DNA of 64,000 bases from Yponomeuta sedellus. Its lineage: Eukaryota; Arthropoda; Insecta; Lepidoptera; Yponomeutidae. The position numbers were made by a program, and so were the translations under genes. The stretch spans positions 6,559,473-6,623,472 of the forward strand of contig OW203724.1 of the NCBI GenBank assembly GCA_934045075.1, read 5' to 3'. Below the pieces are notes generated by a model, which saw nothing but the letters and a program-made list of their open reading frames with translations, had not been told where the DNA came from and ran no database searches. This document shows positions 13,470-23,413 of this stretch, in pieces; positions within the stretch are counted from its first letter, which is position 1, and each line of letters opens with the position of its first letter.

Positions 13470-14277
13470 AAACAGGCTGCTGATCAAACCTTTACAGAAA
13501 ATTTAAATGTTAAATTTCATCAAAAATTTAATTTAATCGGCAATTCTTGCAAAATATTAATTTTGCGGCAGAACAGTAGTTCTATTTTATTCTCTTGTCC
13601 GTACGTACATAATTTTATTTTTCTCTTGTTTATAAGGGTTTGCTACATATCTGACCACGTCACCCTCACAATTGCTATTCTAAACTTAATCTTCTAAACT
13701 TAATCTATAGTTATCTATTTGTTGGCAATCTAACACACAATCAGAAATAAAATCGTGCATCATTCTAGCTTTTTCTGGCTCTGGAAGGGCTAGAATGATG
13801 TCACTACGTCATCAGGGACATTCCGTTACAAAAACCAATGATGTGCCAGAATGTCTTTGACGTAGTCAATATTGGCAGATTCATTCATATGAAGATACAT
13901 TTTAACACCCACAAAATATTGATTACCTATAACCTTATTTTCGCAGCAACGGAAGCATGCGATTGGTAGGTTTCAAGGAATTCGCATTCGTCTAGGCTAC
14001 CTACACAGTTGTGGTCGCAATTATTGCGCGTTCCAGCAACAATTATTGCCAAGAGGAGTCACGGCACGCTTCAGCGCTGATGGCGTAAGGAGGAACTCCG
14101 AGTCGTTAAACATTTTTCTTGAATAACGTTGAAATTACGGAATAATCGTGATTTGTATAACTGCGTACCCAAACAAACCTACCCAAAAGTCCTGTAAAGA
14201 ACTAAAACACATTTTGTGCCAAAAGGGCTTCTGCAGGCTACTAAAGATTATTTTGATGAAAAATCAAAAGGAGAAGG

Positions 14278-14367
14278 GAGTAACTTAGCTAGAGCTACAG
14301 CGCCTAGCCATGAACAGAGATAAATGGAAAGCTCTTGTGTCAGACCCAGACTCCACGGAGGAGTAAA
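14278..14367 (+). pseudogene. LINE ORF2 C-terminal fragment
   Basis: An open stretch ends at taa with a pattern like R-L-A-M-N-R-D-K-W-K-A-L-V. This pattern is common at the extreme C-terminus of insect LINE ORF2 proteins. No RT core is attached. Confidence 0.5.
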
Positions 14368-14839
14368 GGGACTAACATATAATAGACATATTCAAATCAT
14401 CAAAATCATCAGCCGTCTGCCGCCCACTACTACTGCTTTTCCCCTAAACGCCATCTTGCAAATTTTCACATAGGTGCCTACTTGTTTTCTGTGAAGAACA
14501 AAAATGTTCATCAAATGTTTGTTCATATTTTTAGTCCCACCACAAATGATACAAATTTTACATTGTCAAAAGTATACTCATTTTTTGAAATCAGTAAAAA
14601 AATGTTCGTACATTCTCGTCTGAAAAGGGTGCCAAAAGTAAAATCACCAAAGCTGATCCGCTGAGAGCGTAGTAGTAGAAGTTCGACCTGCGATTAAGAT
14701 ACTGTGTCTCATATTTGGGCCATCGTACGTAGTGCGTAACGAATAACTAGACCATGCTATCCAGCAATCACTTGCGGAATGTCATCATTTGGACAGGAAC
14801 TATCAAAAATTCACGCCAAGGCATTAATGTACTTCTTAC

Positions 14840-14985
14840 GTGGTGGGTTCATCCAGAAAGACGACGGGTGGGTTATCAATGAGCTCCACGGCTATAGAGA
14901 GCCGCTTCCTCTGCCCGCCGGAGAGGTTCCCGCAGCGCGTGTTCTCGGTGCCAGCCAAACCCAGTGTATCCAGCACCTCGCTTAT
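14840..14985 (-). CDS. ABCG transporter, third visible exon (signature and Walker B)
   Basis: A 146-base exon with acceptor CTGCAG and donor GTAAGA. It encodes the ABC signature [13 protein letters not shown] and the Walker B strand V-V-F-L-D-E-P, including the catalytic glutamate. The signature in the QRKRLSIA form is typical of subfamily G. It starts in phase 0, matching the end of the exon at 16096-15877, and ends after two bases of a Thr codon that the exon at 7353-7115 completes. The product is expected to be half of a dimeric lipid or sterol exporter; the substrate cannot be read from these residues. Confidence 0.93.
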
Positions 14986-15355
14986 CTGCAGTAATACAGG
15001 ATGAGCGTAACTAAAGTTAGTGATTTTACTCTTCCGGTTTGTCGAATAACATGCGAGCTTATCTTAATACTATCCTGAAGTACGTACCCATGTTTGGAGC
15101 ACTGATTTGGTAGTTTAATTATTTACAATTTTTTTTTATTTAATGGTGTGTAAAACAGGTAACAAACCTTCGTTGCCTCAAAATTATGTTGAAGTGAATT
15201 GTATTATTCAGAGGACATAGTAAAGCTCCCACAAAATGAGAGACCACGTAACTACATTTTCCTGGTTGAACAGTTTAAAACAAAGTTTCCTTTTAGATAG
15301 CCTGTTTGTTTGTGACCCATTGCTGATCAAAGTCTTAAGAAAAATCATTATCATA

Positions 15356-15560
15356 AACCCATTATATCCCCACCGAGGGGCACGGGTCTCTTCCCAGGAA
15401 GGTATAGGGCATACTCCACCACGGGGGCCAAGCCCGGATTGATGAAGGCTTGCAAGATTAGTGCCTGGTCTTACTGTCAGTACAGTTTTTCAGCCGCCCT
15501 AATGCCTCTGACTTGACTTGATGACTGACATCTATCGACGGCAGTCAGTACCAGTAGCCT
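15356..15560 (-). repeat. Diverged relative of the 5S-like SINE body
   Basis: Shares ggcacgggtctcttcc and gggcatactccaccacgggg with the 5S-like SINE bodies but lacks the 5S-like head. Related pieces lie at 55530-55675 and 57545-57665, suggesting a separate subfamily. Confidence 0.55.
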
Positions 15561-15876
15561 AAGAAAAATCAGGTTACTATGATAACAAAAAACAAACTTA
15601 GTAAATTTAGCTTTTCCATTGAATTCTACACAGAACAAAAAAGTTCTGCACGCTTTATAATAAGGATGTAGAATTGTAGATACATACAAATATTATCTTA
15701 AGAGATAACTCAAATGTTGATATAAAATGCTTACAAACACCTTGTGACGTAATAGTTTTACGCACGATTTGTATAGCGCGTATTTGTACCACGTGATCAG
15801 AGTTACTCCTAAGTGAACAAACATTAAAACCAACTTCAATAGTACCATTGCTTAGTTGAAAGTAGAATTGACGTAC

Positions 15877-16096
15877 CACAGTGCTCTTTAACTTTTCCGT
15901 CAGGGTATCGCCGAGCTTCAAGTCGGCTGCGAACTTCATCAACTCAGCGACGGTAAAGAGGGGGTTCAACCGGTCATCCTGGAGAATGTAGCAGGACTTC
16001 TTCCTGTAGGCCTTCAGGGAATGTAGAGTTTTCTGCTTAGACCCGAGCTCGCAGATGCTGTCCCCGGCCCGGATTATGCCGCTCACACCAGCGGTA
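15877..16096 (-). CDS. ABCG transporter, second visible exon (Q-loop region)
   Basis: A 220-base exon with acceptor TTTCCAG and donor GTACGT. Its first base completes the Ser codon split from the Walker A exon. It carries the region between Walker A and the signature, including the Q-loop glutamine in C-Y-I-L-Q-D-D and the following L-T/F-T-V-x-E-L-M helix typical of ABCG proteins. The donor is in phase 0. The open frame continuing to 15655 reads into the intron and is not coding. Confidence 0.92.
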
Positions 16097-16151
16097 CTGG
16101 AAACGGGAGTGTTGATTTATGGGTAAACTTGGACAGAATTTATATTTGCTA

Positions 16152-16676
16152 CCAGCTGACCCAGCAAACTTCGTACCGCCTAACAATCAGACATTATTAA
16201 AAACCTATTTAGAGGCTAAAAATTCCACCCATGCCGGGATTCGAACCCGCGACCTCTGGCTATCCGTGCCAGCGCTCTTTCCAACTGAGCTAATGGGCGA
16301 CTCACCGGCATCAGTGGAATTTCGAACCTCTTTACAATATTCTGTGTATTACGTACAGGCAGCGACATCTGGCTGAAGTAATTTACATCATCATCATCAT
16401 CAGAGGTCGCGGGTTCAAATCCCGGCATGGGTGGAATTTTTAGCCTCTAAATAGGTTTTTTTAAAATTGTCCTTAGCACGGGTTAGTGCTTTAAAAATAA
16501 AATTATGTAATCAAACATTATTTTTTTTTATTTTTTCTCTCCGTAAGAACCATCCTCGTACTTTCTTAGGGATTTTTTAATAATATTCTAAAAAAGAATT
16601 AGCGAAATCGGTTCAGCTGCTCTCGAATTTTATGCTTACTAACATATTCAGTGATTCATTTTTGTATTATAGAAGA
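16152..16676 (-). mobile_element. Short Helitron-like element interrupted by a SINE
   Basis: On the minus strand it begins TCTTCTATAAT after an A and ends with gggtcagctgg, a mutated form of the CTAG end of its relatives at 32869-33054 and 63030-63210. The fold-back SINE at 16197-16509 lies inside it. No coding capacity. Confidence 0.65.
16197..16509 (+). mobile_element. tRNA-like fold-back SINE inside a Helitron
   Basis: Starts ttaaaaacctatttagaggc with the minus-oriented tRNA-like module, passes a short (atc)n run near 16387-16400, then continues as the plus-oriented tRNA-like 3' half and long tail. Flanking words aatcagacatta (16185-16196) and aatcaaacatta (16510-16521) are the target duplication. 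Confidence 0.8.
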
Positions 16677-17165
16677 TGTGTTGCTCAAGTGTTATTTAGT
16701 GTCCTTTTCGTCTACGTAAGCTAAGCACGAATACACCTTTACAAGCAAAAAATATCTTGTAAAATTAATTAGCAGGCATTTTTCTTTATTGTAAGTGACT
16801 TTTTACGAGAAAGCACCTGTTGTGTATATTGATAGATATATTTATTTACCAAGAGCTTGCCGATAAACTGCAGTAGCAGTTTGGCAAATGATGTAATTTT
16901 AGATTTTCATGTTTCTTTTGACTCAATAAATAAATAATAATGACTTGGCAGTCAAACGTGTTAACAGCCAGTATTATTGAGACTTAACAATCTGAAAATT
17001 TCCTTTCTCAATTTGTTATATCCGCCAAGTATCAAACAATGTATAAAATCCTGGCTGCTAAAAGACAGTACTTAGGTTGTCTTGTAAAGAACATTGGCAG
17101 TCGTCCGTACATTGGAGTATTCGTGAGTTAAATGGCCATGAATTCTACCTTAACGTCACACTTAC

Positions 17166-17283
17166 GAGAAGCCAGTGAGTGCGTTCATCAGCGAAGACTT
17201 GCCGGCCCCAGACGGCCCCATGATCGCCGTGAGCTGGCCTGACTTGAAGCGTCCGGATATGTTCTTAAGAATCGTCTTCTTGG
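17166..17283 (-). CDS. ABCG transporter, first visible exon (Walker A)
   Basis: A 118-base exon with acceptor GTTCCCCAG and donor GTAAGT. It encodes [10 protein letters not shown] followed by the P-loop G-P-S-G-A-G-K-S-S, which binds ATP phosphates. The reading frame enters in the middle of a codon, so at least one upstream exon exists. It was not recognised between 17284 and the right edge and may be distant or too diverged to see by eye. The exon ends after two bases of a Ser codon completed by the exon at 16096-15877. Confidence 0.93.
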
Positions 17284-17814
17284 CTGGGGAACAACAGAAA
17301 ATATATATTTACACTTTTTGATAACTGGCATTAATTCGTGGTATCCATGATACAATCCTTGGAGTTCACAAAGCTATTTACAAAACTTTCTATCTAATCT
17401 CTAGGTACAACGATGAACCTGTCAATTCTAAGTAACCAAAAATACCTCAAAATGGTAACATTGAATATTGTACTGTGTTTAAGACAAATTAAACATATAG
17501 TTTAAATAACCTACTTTATTTTTATATAACGTTACGTTAGTTATTACATGTCAATAATTTTGTGGCAGCAATAATTTTGTGGTTTTCTACATATTTTTTG
17601 TTATGGCAATACTGCCTACTTTTTCCTTCTTCTTGTACAAGAGTCCGTTAGGGCAAGTTGCATTTTTATAATTTTATCAATAAACGCTATAGTTTTCAAT
17701 ATCAGCACAGCTGACTTAAAAATCACTTCACAATCAGATCAAATATTATTGTCATAGACCGAAAGCAATGTCACCCTGTGCGTTCTAACTATGCAAATAA
17801 TTGTACTTATATAA

Positions 17815-18571
17815 TTACACTATTTTTATTTTTAATGCACTATCCCGTGCTAAGGAACAAATTTAAAAACCTATTTAGAGGCTAAAAATTTCACCCATGC
17901 CGGGATTCGAACCCGCAACCTCTGGCTATCCGTACCAGCGCTCTACCAATTGAGCCAATGGGCGACTCACGGCATCAGTGAAATTTCGAACCTCTTTACA
18001 ACATTCTCTGTATTACGTACAGGCAGCGACATCTGACTTAAGCAAATTGCATTACTTACAGCCCCGACTACCTACTTTGCAGTTAGGTTTAACATCGGAA
18101 CGATATCACTGTACCCACATGATTACACTATTTTTATTTTTAATGCACTAACCCGTGAGTCGCCCATTGGCTCAATTGGTAGAGCGCTGGTACGGATAGC
18201 CAGAGGTTGCGGGTTCGAATCCCGGCATGGGTGAAATTTTTAGCCTCTAAATAGGTTTTTAAATTTGTTCCTTAGCACGGGTTAGTGCATTAAAAATAAA
18301 AATAGTGTAATCATGTGGGTACAGTGATATCGTTCCGATGTTAAACCTAACTGCAAAGTAGGTAGTCGGGGCTGTAAGTAATGCAATTTGCTTAAGTCAG
18401 ATGTCGCTGCCTGTACGTAATACAGAGAATGTTGTAAAGAGGTTCGAAATTTCACTGATGCCGTGAGTCGCCCATTGGCTCAATTGGTAGAGCGCTGGTA
18501 CGGATAGCCAGAGGTTGCGGGTTCGAATCCCGGCATGGGTGAAATTTTTAGCCTCTAAATAGGTTTTTAAA
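17815..18571. mobile_element. Triple-headed tRNA-like fold-back SINE
   Basis: Three tRNA-like modules lie in one insertion: one in minus and two in plus orientation. The 13-base word tgtacttatataa at 17802-17814 and 18572-18584 flanks the whole 757-base unit, so it appears to have inserted as one piece. Inside are arms forming a perfect inverted repeat (listed separately). Confidence 0.82.
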
Positions 18572-18572
18572 T
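17861..18572. repeat. Perfect 297-bp inverted repeat with 118-bp spacer
   Basis: Arms 17861-18157 and 18276-18572 are exact reverse complements on base-by-base reading, sharing private variants such as ctcacggcatcag and acaacattctctg. The spacer contains a further tRNA-like module. A transcript across it could fold into a long double strand. Confidence 0.92.
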
Positions 18573-18649
18573 GTACTTATATAAATTTGAGTCCAATAAG
18601 AGGCGCAAATATGCAGCCCTACGTCAGAGCTATAAGTTATGTAGCTCAT

Positions 18650-18885
18650 GTCTTGTCTTGTCTTTTGGGTAGAGTCTGGGACTATGGGGTCCACGGTTCT
18701 GGACCAAGTGCGACTCCCATTTAAAGAGATCTCGTCGCTCCTGGTTGACGCTTCAGAAGGCCGGAGGGCTGGTGCCGACCTTAGCCCGAGGCCAAGCATC
18801 GCCGTACAGCGAGAGAATGCTGCCAGCCTTCTCGGTACTCTGCCACTCAACAACGATCTGGCTCAAATATTTTATTCAAATTAGA
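18650..18885 (+). pseudogene. LINE ORF2 C-terminal fragment
   Basis: The plus frame ends with A-V-Q-R-E-N-A-A-S-L-L-G-T-L-P and then an F-Y-S-N stop. A variant of the same tail (Q-R-I-S-L-A-V-Q-R-T-N-A-A-S-V-L-G) occurs at 55797-55870. This is read as the last residues of an insect LINE protein, with no catalytic core attached. Confidence 0.5.
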
Positions 18886-18953
18886 AATTAGGTTTAGGTT
18901 TAGTTTCGTTTTTATTTTTTAACAACGTCTGATTTCAAAACATAAACACCTAA

Positions 18954-19229
18954 CTGCAAAAACCTAACTGCAAAGTAGGTAGTCGGGGCTGTAAGTGATG
19001 CAATCGACTTCAGCCAGATGTCGCTGCCTGTACGTAATACAGAGAATAGTGTAGAGGTTCGAAATTTCACTGATGCCGGTGAGTCGCCTATTAGCTCAGT
19101 TAGATAGAGCGCTGGCACGGATAGTCAGAGGTCGCCGGTTCGAATCCCGGAATGGGTGGAATTTTTAGCCTCTAAATAGGTTTTTAAAATTGTCCTTAGC
19201 ACGGGTTAGTGCATTAAAAATAAAATAGT
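18954..19229 (+). mobile_element. tRNA-like SINE, simple (non-inverted) copy
   Basis: Runs from aacctaactgcaaagtagg through the body and the tRNA-like module to the long tail aaaaataaaatagt, all in one orientation. The word ataaacacctaa at 18942-18953 and 19230-19241 is the target duplication. It shows the basic order: body first, tRNA-like part in the 3' half, tail last. Confidence 0.82.
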
Positions 19230-19467
19230 ATAAACACCTAATCAAATGAAATCAATGTATTTTATTCAAAACTATACAGAAACTGTGACATTGATCATTA
19301 CAAGTAAAATTCGTCCATTTCAAACTCTAGATAATTTTGAAGGGACTCCTTTTACTTGTAAGACAAAAATGACAACAAAACTCAAACCTTATTAAAAGAG
19401 TTCCTTATTACTACATAATTATTTTAAGATTATTATTAGGTATAATTATATTATTCGTTGTGCTATC

Positions 19468-19590
19468 ATAAGGGGTAATGCCCATAATCCCCACGCTGGG
19501 CATGCGGGTTGGGGACAGCATAACGTGGCGCTCGTTAGGGGCGGGCTATGTCCAGCAGTGGACTAGTATAGCCTGACGACGACGAGATAT
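19468..19590 (+). mobile_element. Non-autonomous RTE-like derivative, truncated
   Basis: Contains ccccacgctgggcatgcggg and then an ORF2 end coding W-R-S-L-G-A-G-Y-V-Q-Q-W-T followed by (gac)n. Plus-strand relative of 61372-61616. Confidence 0.6.
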
Positions 19591-19711
19591 TATTCTAAAC
19601 CCTAGTACTTATGCATTAAACTAGAACGTCTCACTCAGAATGTTATTTGCTCTCAGGTACCAAAAAACTAAGCTTATGCTCATGCCGATAGCAATTATTA
19701 GCGAAATTCGT

Positions 19712-19885
19712 CTATTTACATTTCACGTCCATGTCCCACACATAAAAAGCAGCTTTGGTATCCGTTGCCACTGTGGAGCCGTTGTGCAAACGCTGTACGA
19801 ATAACAGTTTAACTATGTGGTGACTGCGGATATCGTCCAGCCAATCACGTGTGGAATAGATTAAGAACGGTTTTAACCAAACTCA
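19712..19885 (-). other. Coding-like fragment ending in V-W-D motif
   Basis: A minus-strand frame opens after a stop near 19886 and ends at a tag at 19712-19714. It contains R-D-W-L-D-D-I-R-S-H-H, then N-G-S-T-V-A-T-D-T and F-Y-V-W-D-M before the end. The composition looks like protein-coding sequence, and the final V-W-D is reminiscent of a WD repeat strand, but I do not recognise the family. It could be an exon of a minus-strand host gene, a retrocopy piece or part of an element. No clear acceptor is seen at its start. Confidence 0.3.
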
Positions 19886-19985
19886 TACTGTCTTTATTTA
19901 TAAAAACAGGGTTCCTTAAACACTATATAATCCGATGAACACGAATAGTCTGTCGTAAAGGGTAAGTCGTAACAAGGGCTGAAAA

Positions 19986-20381
19986 TTGGAAAGGGACGGT
20001 TTGCTTAGAAACTTTATATCTTTCATGCAAAATAAATGTATTTTTTTGAAAAAAGCAAATTGGAGGTGTCAAAAAAATACAAATATCCTAGTACAAAACT
20101 TGTTTAATACTGTGAATTTATCTTTTTTGTGTACTGCGTATTCCATACAAAAAGCGATCAAATATCTCTATGGCTCTAAAATTCAAGCGGTTATTAAAAA
20201 GACTAAAAAGCTGAATAATGCGAAAAGACACCGTAAAATACAAAAACTTGCGAAAGATTCAACCGAAGATCTGCAAGGAAAGTTTTTCTCTCATTTTTCA
20301 ATAAAATACAGAGGTTGTTTTAAAAATATGTGTATTTTACCTGTCATTTACAACCCAACTCGTAACCAAAGAGTATTTTAA
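19986..20381 (+). CDS. Unrecognised 131-residue frame
   Basis: A Lys- and Asn-rich frame in AT-rich DNA, with no signal peptide, membrane segment or motif that I recognise. It could be chance or the remains of a mobile element gene. It is listed only because it is the longest unexplained plus frame in the left third of the window. Confidence 0.15.
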   Translation: MERDGLLRNFISFMQNKCIFLKKANWRCQKNTNILVQNLFNTVNLSFLCTAYSIQKAIKYLYGSKIQAVIKKTKKLNNAKRHRKIQKLAKDSTEDLQGKFFSHFSIKYRGCFKNMCILPVIYNPTRNQRVF

Positions 20382-20664
20382 ATGTGTGTGAGGAGTGATT
20401 CGTAGTAATGGTATTGTTATATATAAATAAGACCTCTAGATTTTGACATTTAATAAAAAATGATGTTTTACAACACCACAATTTTAGTCCTTGGTAGATT
20501 AAATGAATAACTATATTTCCAGATATGGTAGGACCACAGGTAGAACCTATATAACGTTTTAATATATGTACAAAATTTAATAAAGATAGCTAAAACCAAA
20601 TTCCATTGAAAAACACCTAAGCACCGGCTATTTTTATTTCTACTCACCAAATTCTCCAATTTGA

Positions 20665-20778
20665 GGTTGCGTGGAAGAAATTGCTGTTAGCATCAGGCCG
20701 CCAATTGTATTTTATATTTTGTATCTGCTGTTTCTGTAACTATTTTTCCGGTATACAATAAAGAATATTCTTATCTTA
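20665..20778 (+). repeat. LINE 3' tail (family Y)
   Basis: Contains aggccgccaattgtatttta and ends acaataaagaatattcttat. Related tails lie at 37940-38068 and 59365-59470. The AATAAA word and short TCTTA- or TCTA-type runs after it fit a LINE 3' end. Confidence 0.6.
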
Positions 20779-21580
20779 CACGCATCGAAAGAACTTTTTA
20801 AACTTGTTAAAGTTGTAAAACCAAAAATGTAAAGGTTATTTTTTTGCTATTAATAAAAAATAAAAAATAAACTTTTCCAATACCGTAAAACCGCGTGTTT
20901 TAGATTTTACCCACCCATTTTTTTTTTAATATGGATACAAAATATCACATTGATAGAGAACTGTAAAAAGTACGGCTTCCTAAAAATAAATATATTCTAA
21001 GAGAAAACGCATAGAGGCAGCGCGACCTTCAAAATATTTACGGTTTCATTCAAAAAAACACTCATTTTTCTAAAACACTTCTCAGAGGCCGTGTAAGTAA
21101 TCTGTCGTTACGTCTTTCCCTTTATCACAGATAATTTACAATATAAGATGCCTCTGAGGAGTGTTTTAAGGAATTGTGTTTTGTAAATAAGACTGACACT
21201 TACTAACACGTGTTTTTATATTAATATTTCCTTAATAAAACAACTTTCGGAAAGCACTACAATCTGTCTCAAAGATAGCTTCAATGTGCTTGTAATCTGA
21301 AATAAATAAACATAAAAATCATAATAATAATAATAGAATTATATTGCAATAAAAATATCTATTTATTTACTAAATCTACGATATGGGCTTGAAATTGATC
21401 TTGTCCTTCTTCATGTATCCCATAGACGTAGGTAGACAGAAAAAAGATTTTATTTTATGAAATCTCGCAGTAATTTTAAGCCGACGATAATCCTTTGTCA
21501 TTCTGCGATTCTAAAAGATACACTTTCAATGATATACCTAATATTGTGATGTTTAGTGCTTAAGAAAGCTTTACATCTAA
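20779..21580. other. No gene seen
   Basis: AT-rich sequence with several A and T runs; no frame with recognisable protein character and no clear repeat boundary. Confidence 0.5.
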
Positions 21581-21592
21581 AATAAAATATTG

Positions 21593-21759
21593 AAAACCTA
21601 TTTAGAGGCTAAAAATAGCAAAATAGTACCCGCAACCTCTGGCACGGATAGCCAGAGGTTGCGGGTTCGAATCCCGGCATGGGTGAAATTTTTAGCCTCT
21701 AAATAGGTTTTTAAATTTGTTCCTTAGCACGGGTTAGTGCATTAAAATAAAAATAGTAT
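21593..21759 (+). mobile_element. tRNA-like fold-back SINE, short copy
   Basis: Inverted end aaaacctatttagaggctaa, a palindrome of acccgcaacctctgg with its complement, then the plus-strand tail. The word aataaaatattg at 21581-21592 and 21760-21771 is the target duplication. Confidence 0.8.
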
Positions 21760-21985
21760 AATAAAATATTGTCCAAATAAAAAGAAATACAAAAACATAT
21801 TTTCATGACATTCCTATGGTTAATTAATTAATTTAATTAGAATTTCGATGAACTAATTCAACTTTTACTGATCACACAATTTTGAAAGTTGTGTACTCCT
21901 GTAAATGTGTTTCACACTGAATTGTTCAGTAGAATAAGTAGTAGTTTTTAAATGAAATGTGATAATACTGCTGGAGTAGCTAATA

Positions 21986-22259
<274 letters not shown>

Positions 22260-23290
22260 GTTATTGAACCTGAAAGGATGTTATGAATTGTATGCTTTGC
22301 AAACGATAAAATTAGTTTTGTGCTTTGCTAAAAGGAATTTTTAAAATAATGATAAAGAAACTGACATTTTTATATGTGAACGATTTCTTTAATAGTTAAG
22401 AAGATATTAAAAAACTGTTAATCGGTTATTGAATTTTGTATTTTAAAAACGCAGAATAGTATATTTCATTACAAGTGCGGAAAGCCTGTCATTGCAAAGA
22501 GTTCCGACAAATGTCTACCCGAGCCGAGGCGCAGCCGAAGGCGAGGGTTGACAGTTGGAACAAGTTGCAATGACGGTTCCGCACGTGTACTGAACTGAAC
22601 GGCTATTTTTAATACAGTTGCGAAAAAAATAAGCAATTTAATAAAGAAAAATTATTTGGAAAATGGCGCCAACCGTAAAAAAATATAAGCAGAGATTTTT
22701 TTTCTTCACCCATTTTAGTAGGCAACGGAAACTATGCCCATACAGCCAAGTCTTCAGTAGAATTTTTTTATTGATATGAAATGAAAATTAAATTTAATGA
22801 GATGAAATGAAATGAAATCGAACTTAACTAATTCAATTAAATCATTAAATTCGATAAATTCAAATTCAAATAATTTTATTTCAACGTAAAGAATTTACAT
22901 TCTGTTTGCTGAATGTCAATGTACAATGTAAAATGTAAGCCGCCGCCTTCGGGCCGTATTGTAGTGGAGAAAAAGGCAGCGGAAAACAAACTCCACTCTG
23001 ACCATCTTTTCTCAAATCTTCTTAAAACCAAATACATCAGTTGCCATTATGTAAACCTAATAAGATTTCATGATTGCCATTAACAACCCTAAATGCCAAA
23101 GCATTAGTCAAATGTCTCACAATAATAGGGGAAAACATAATTGCTGCGGCCTGACACACGAACAGCACTCGTTCACGAGCATAACGCAGTGCTCAGCCAT
23201 CACCAGTCTCAACCATTTTGGAGGGAGATAGATGACCCGAACACCACGCTACCATTCGAATGACCTTTAGCAAACTTGCAGTTAAGTTTT
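22260..23290. other. No gene seen
   Basis: AT-rich sequence with a short repeat-like block around 22500-22580 (gagccgaggcgcagccgaag) and another near 22925-22990. No coding frame could be supported. Confidence 0.5.
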
Positions 23291-23413
23291 TGTCAGTTAT
23301 ATAATGTATCATATAGTTATTAATATGCAATCACGTTGTCTGTACACACTTGTATGATAAAATATGTTATACTTAGTTATACTTAACAATACAATCGCGG
23401 TGGAATTGGTTTA

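Larger units (their letters stand above)
7354..14839 (-). other. Large repeat-filled intron of the ABCG gene
   Basis: About 7.5 kb separates the Walker B exon from the D-loop exon. It contains an RTE-like fragment, at least three tRNA-like SINE families, 5S-like SINEs, a duplicated MITE and LINE tails. No other exon is needed between the flanking exons, because the split codon joins cleanly. Confidence 0.8.

Noticed and set aside
14779..14994. Plus-strand 71-residue frame over the ABCG signature exon
   Set aside because: Shadow of the minus-strand exon, which has the ABC signature and splice sites.
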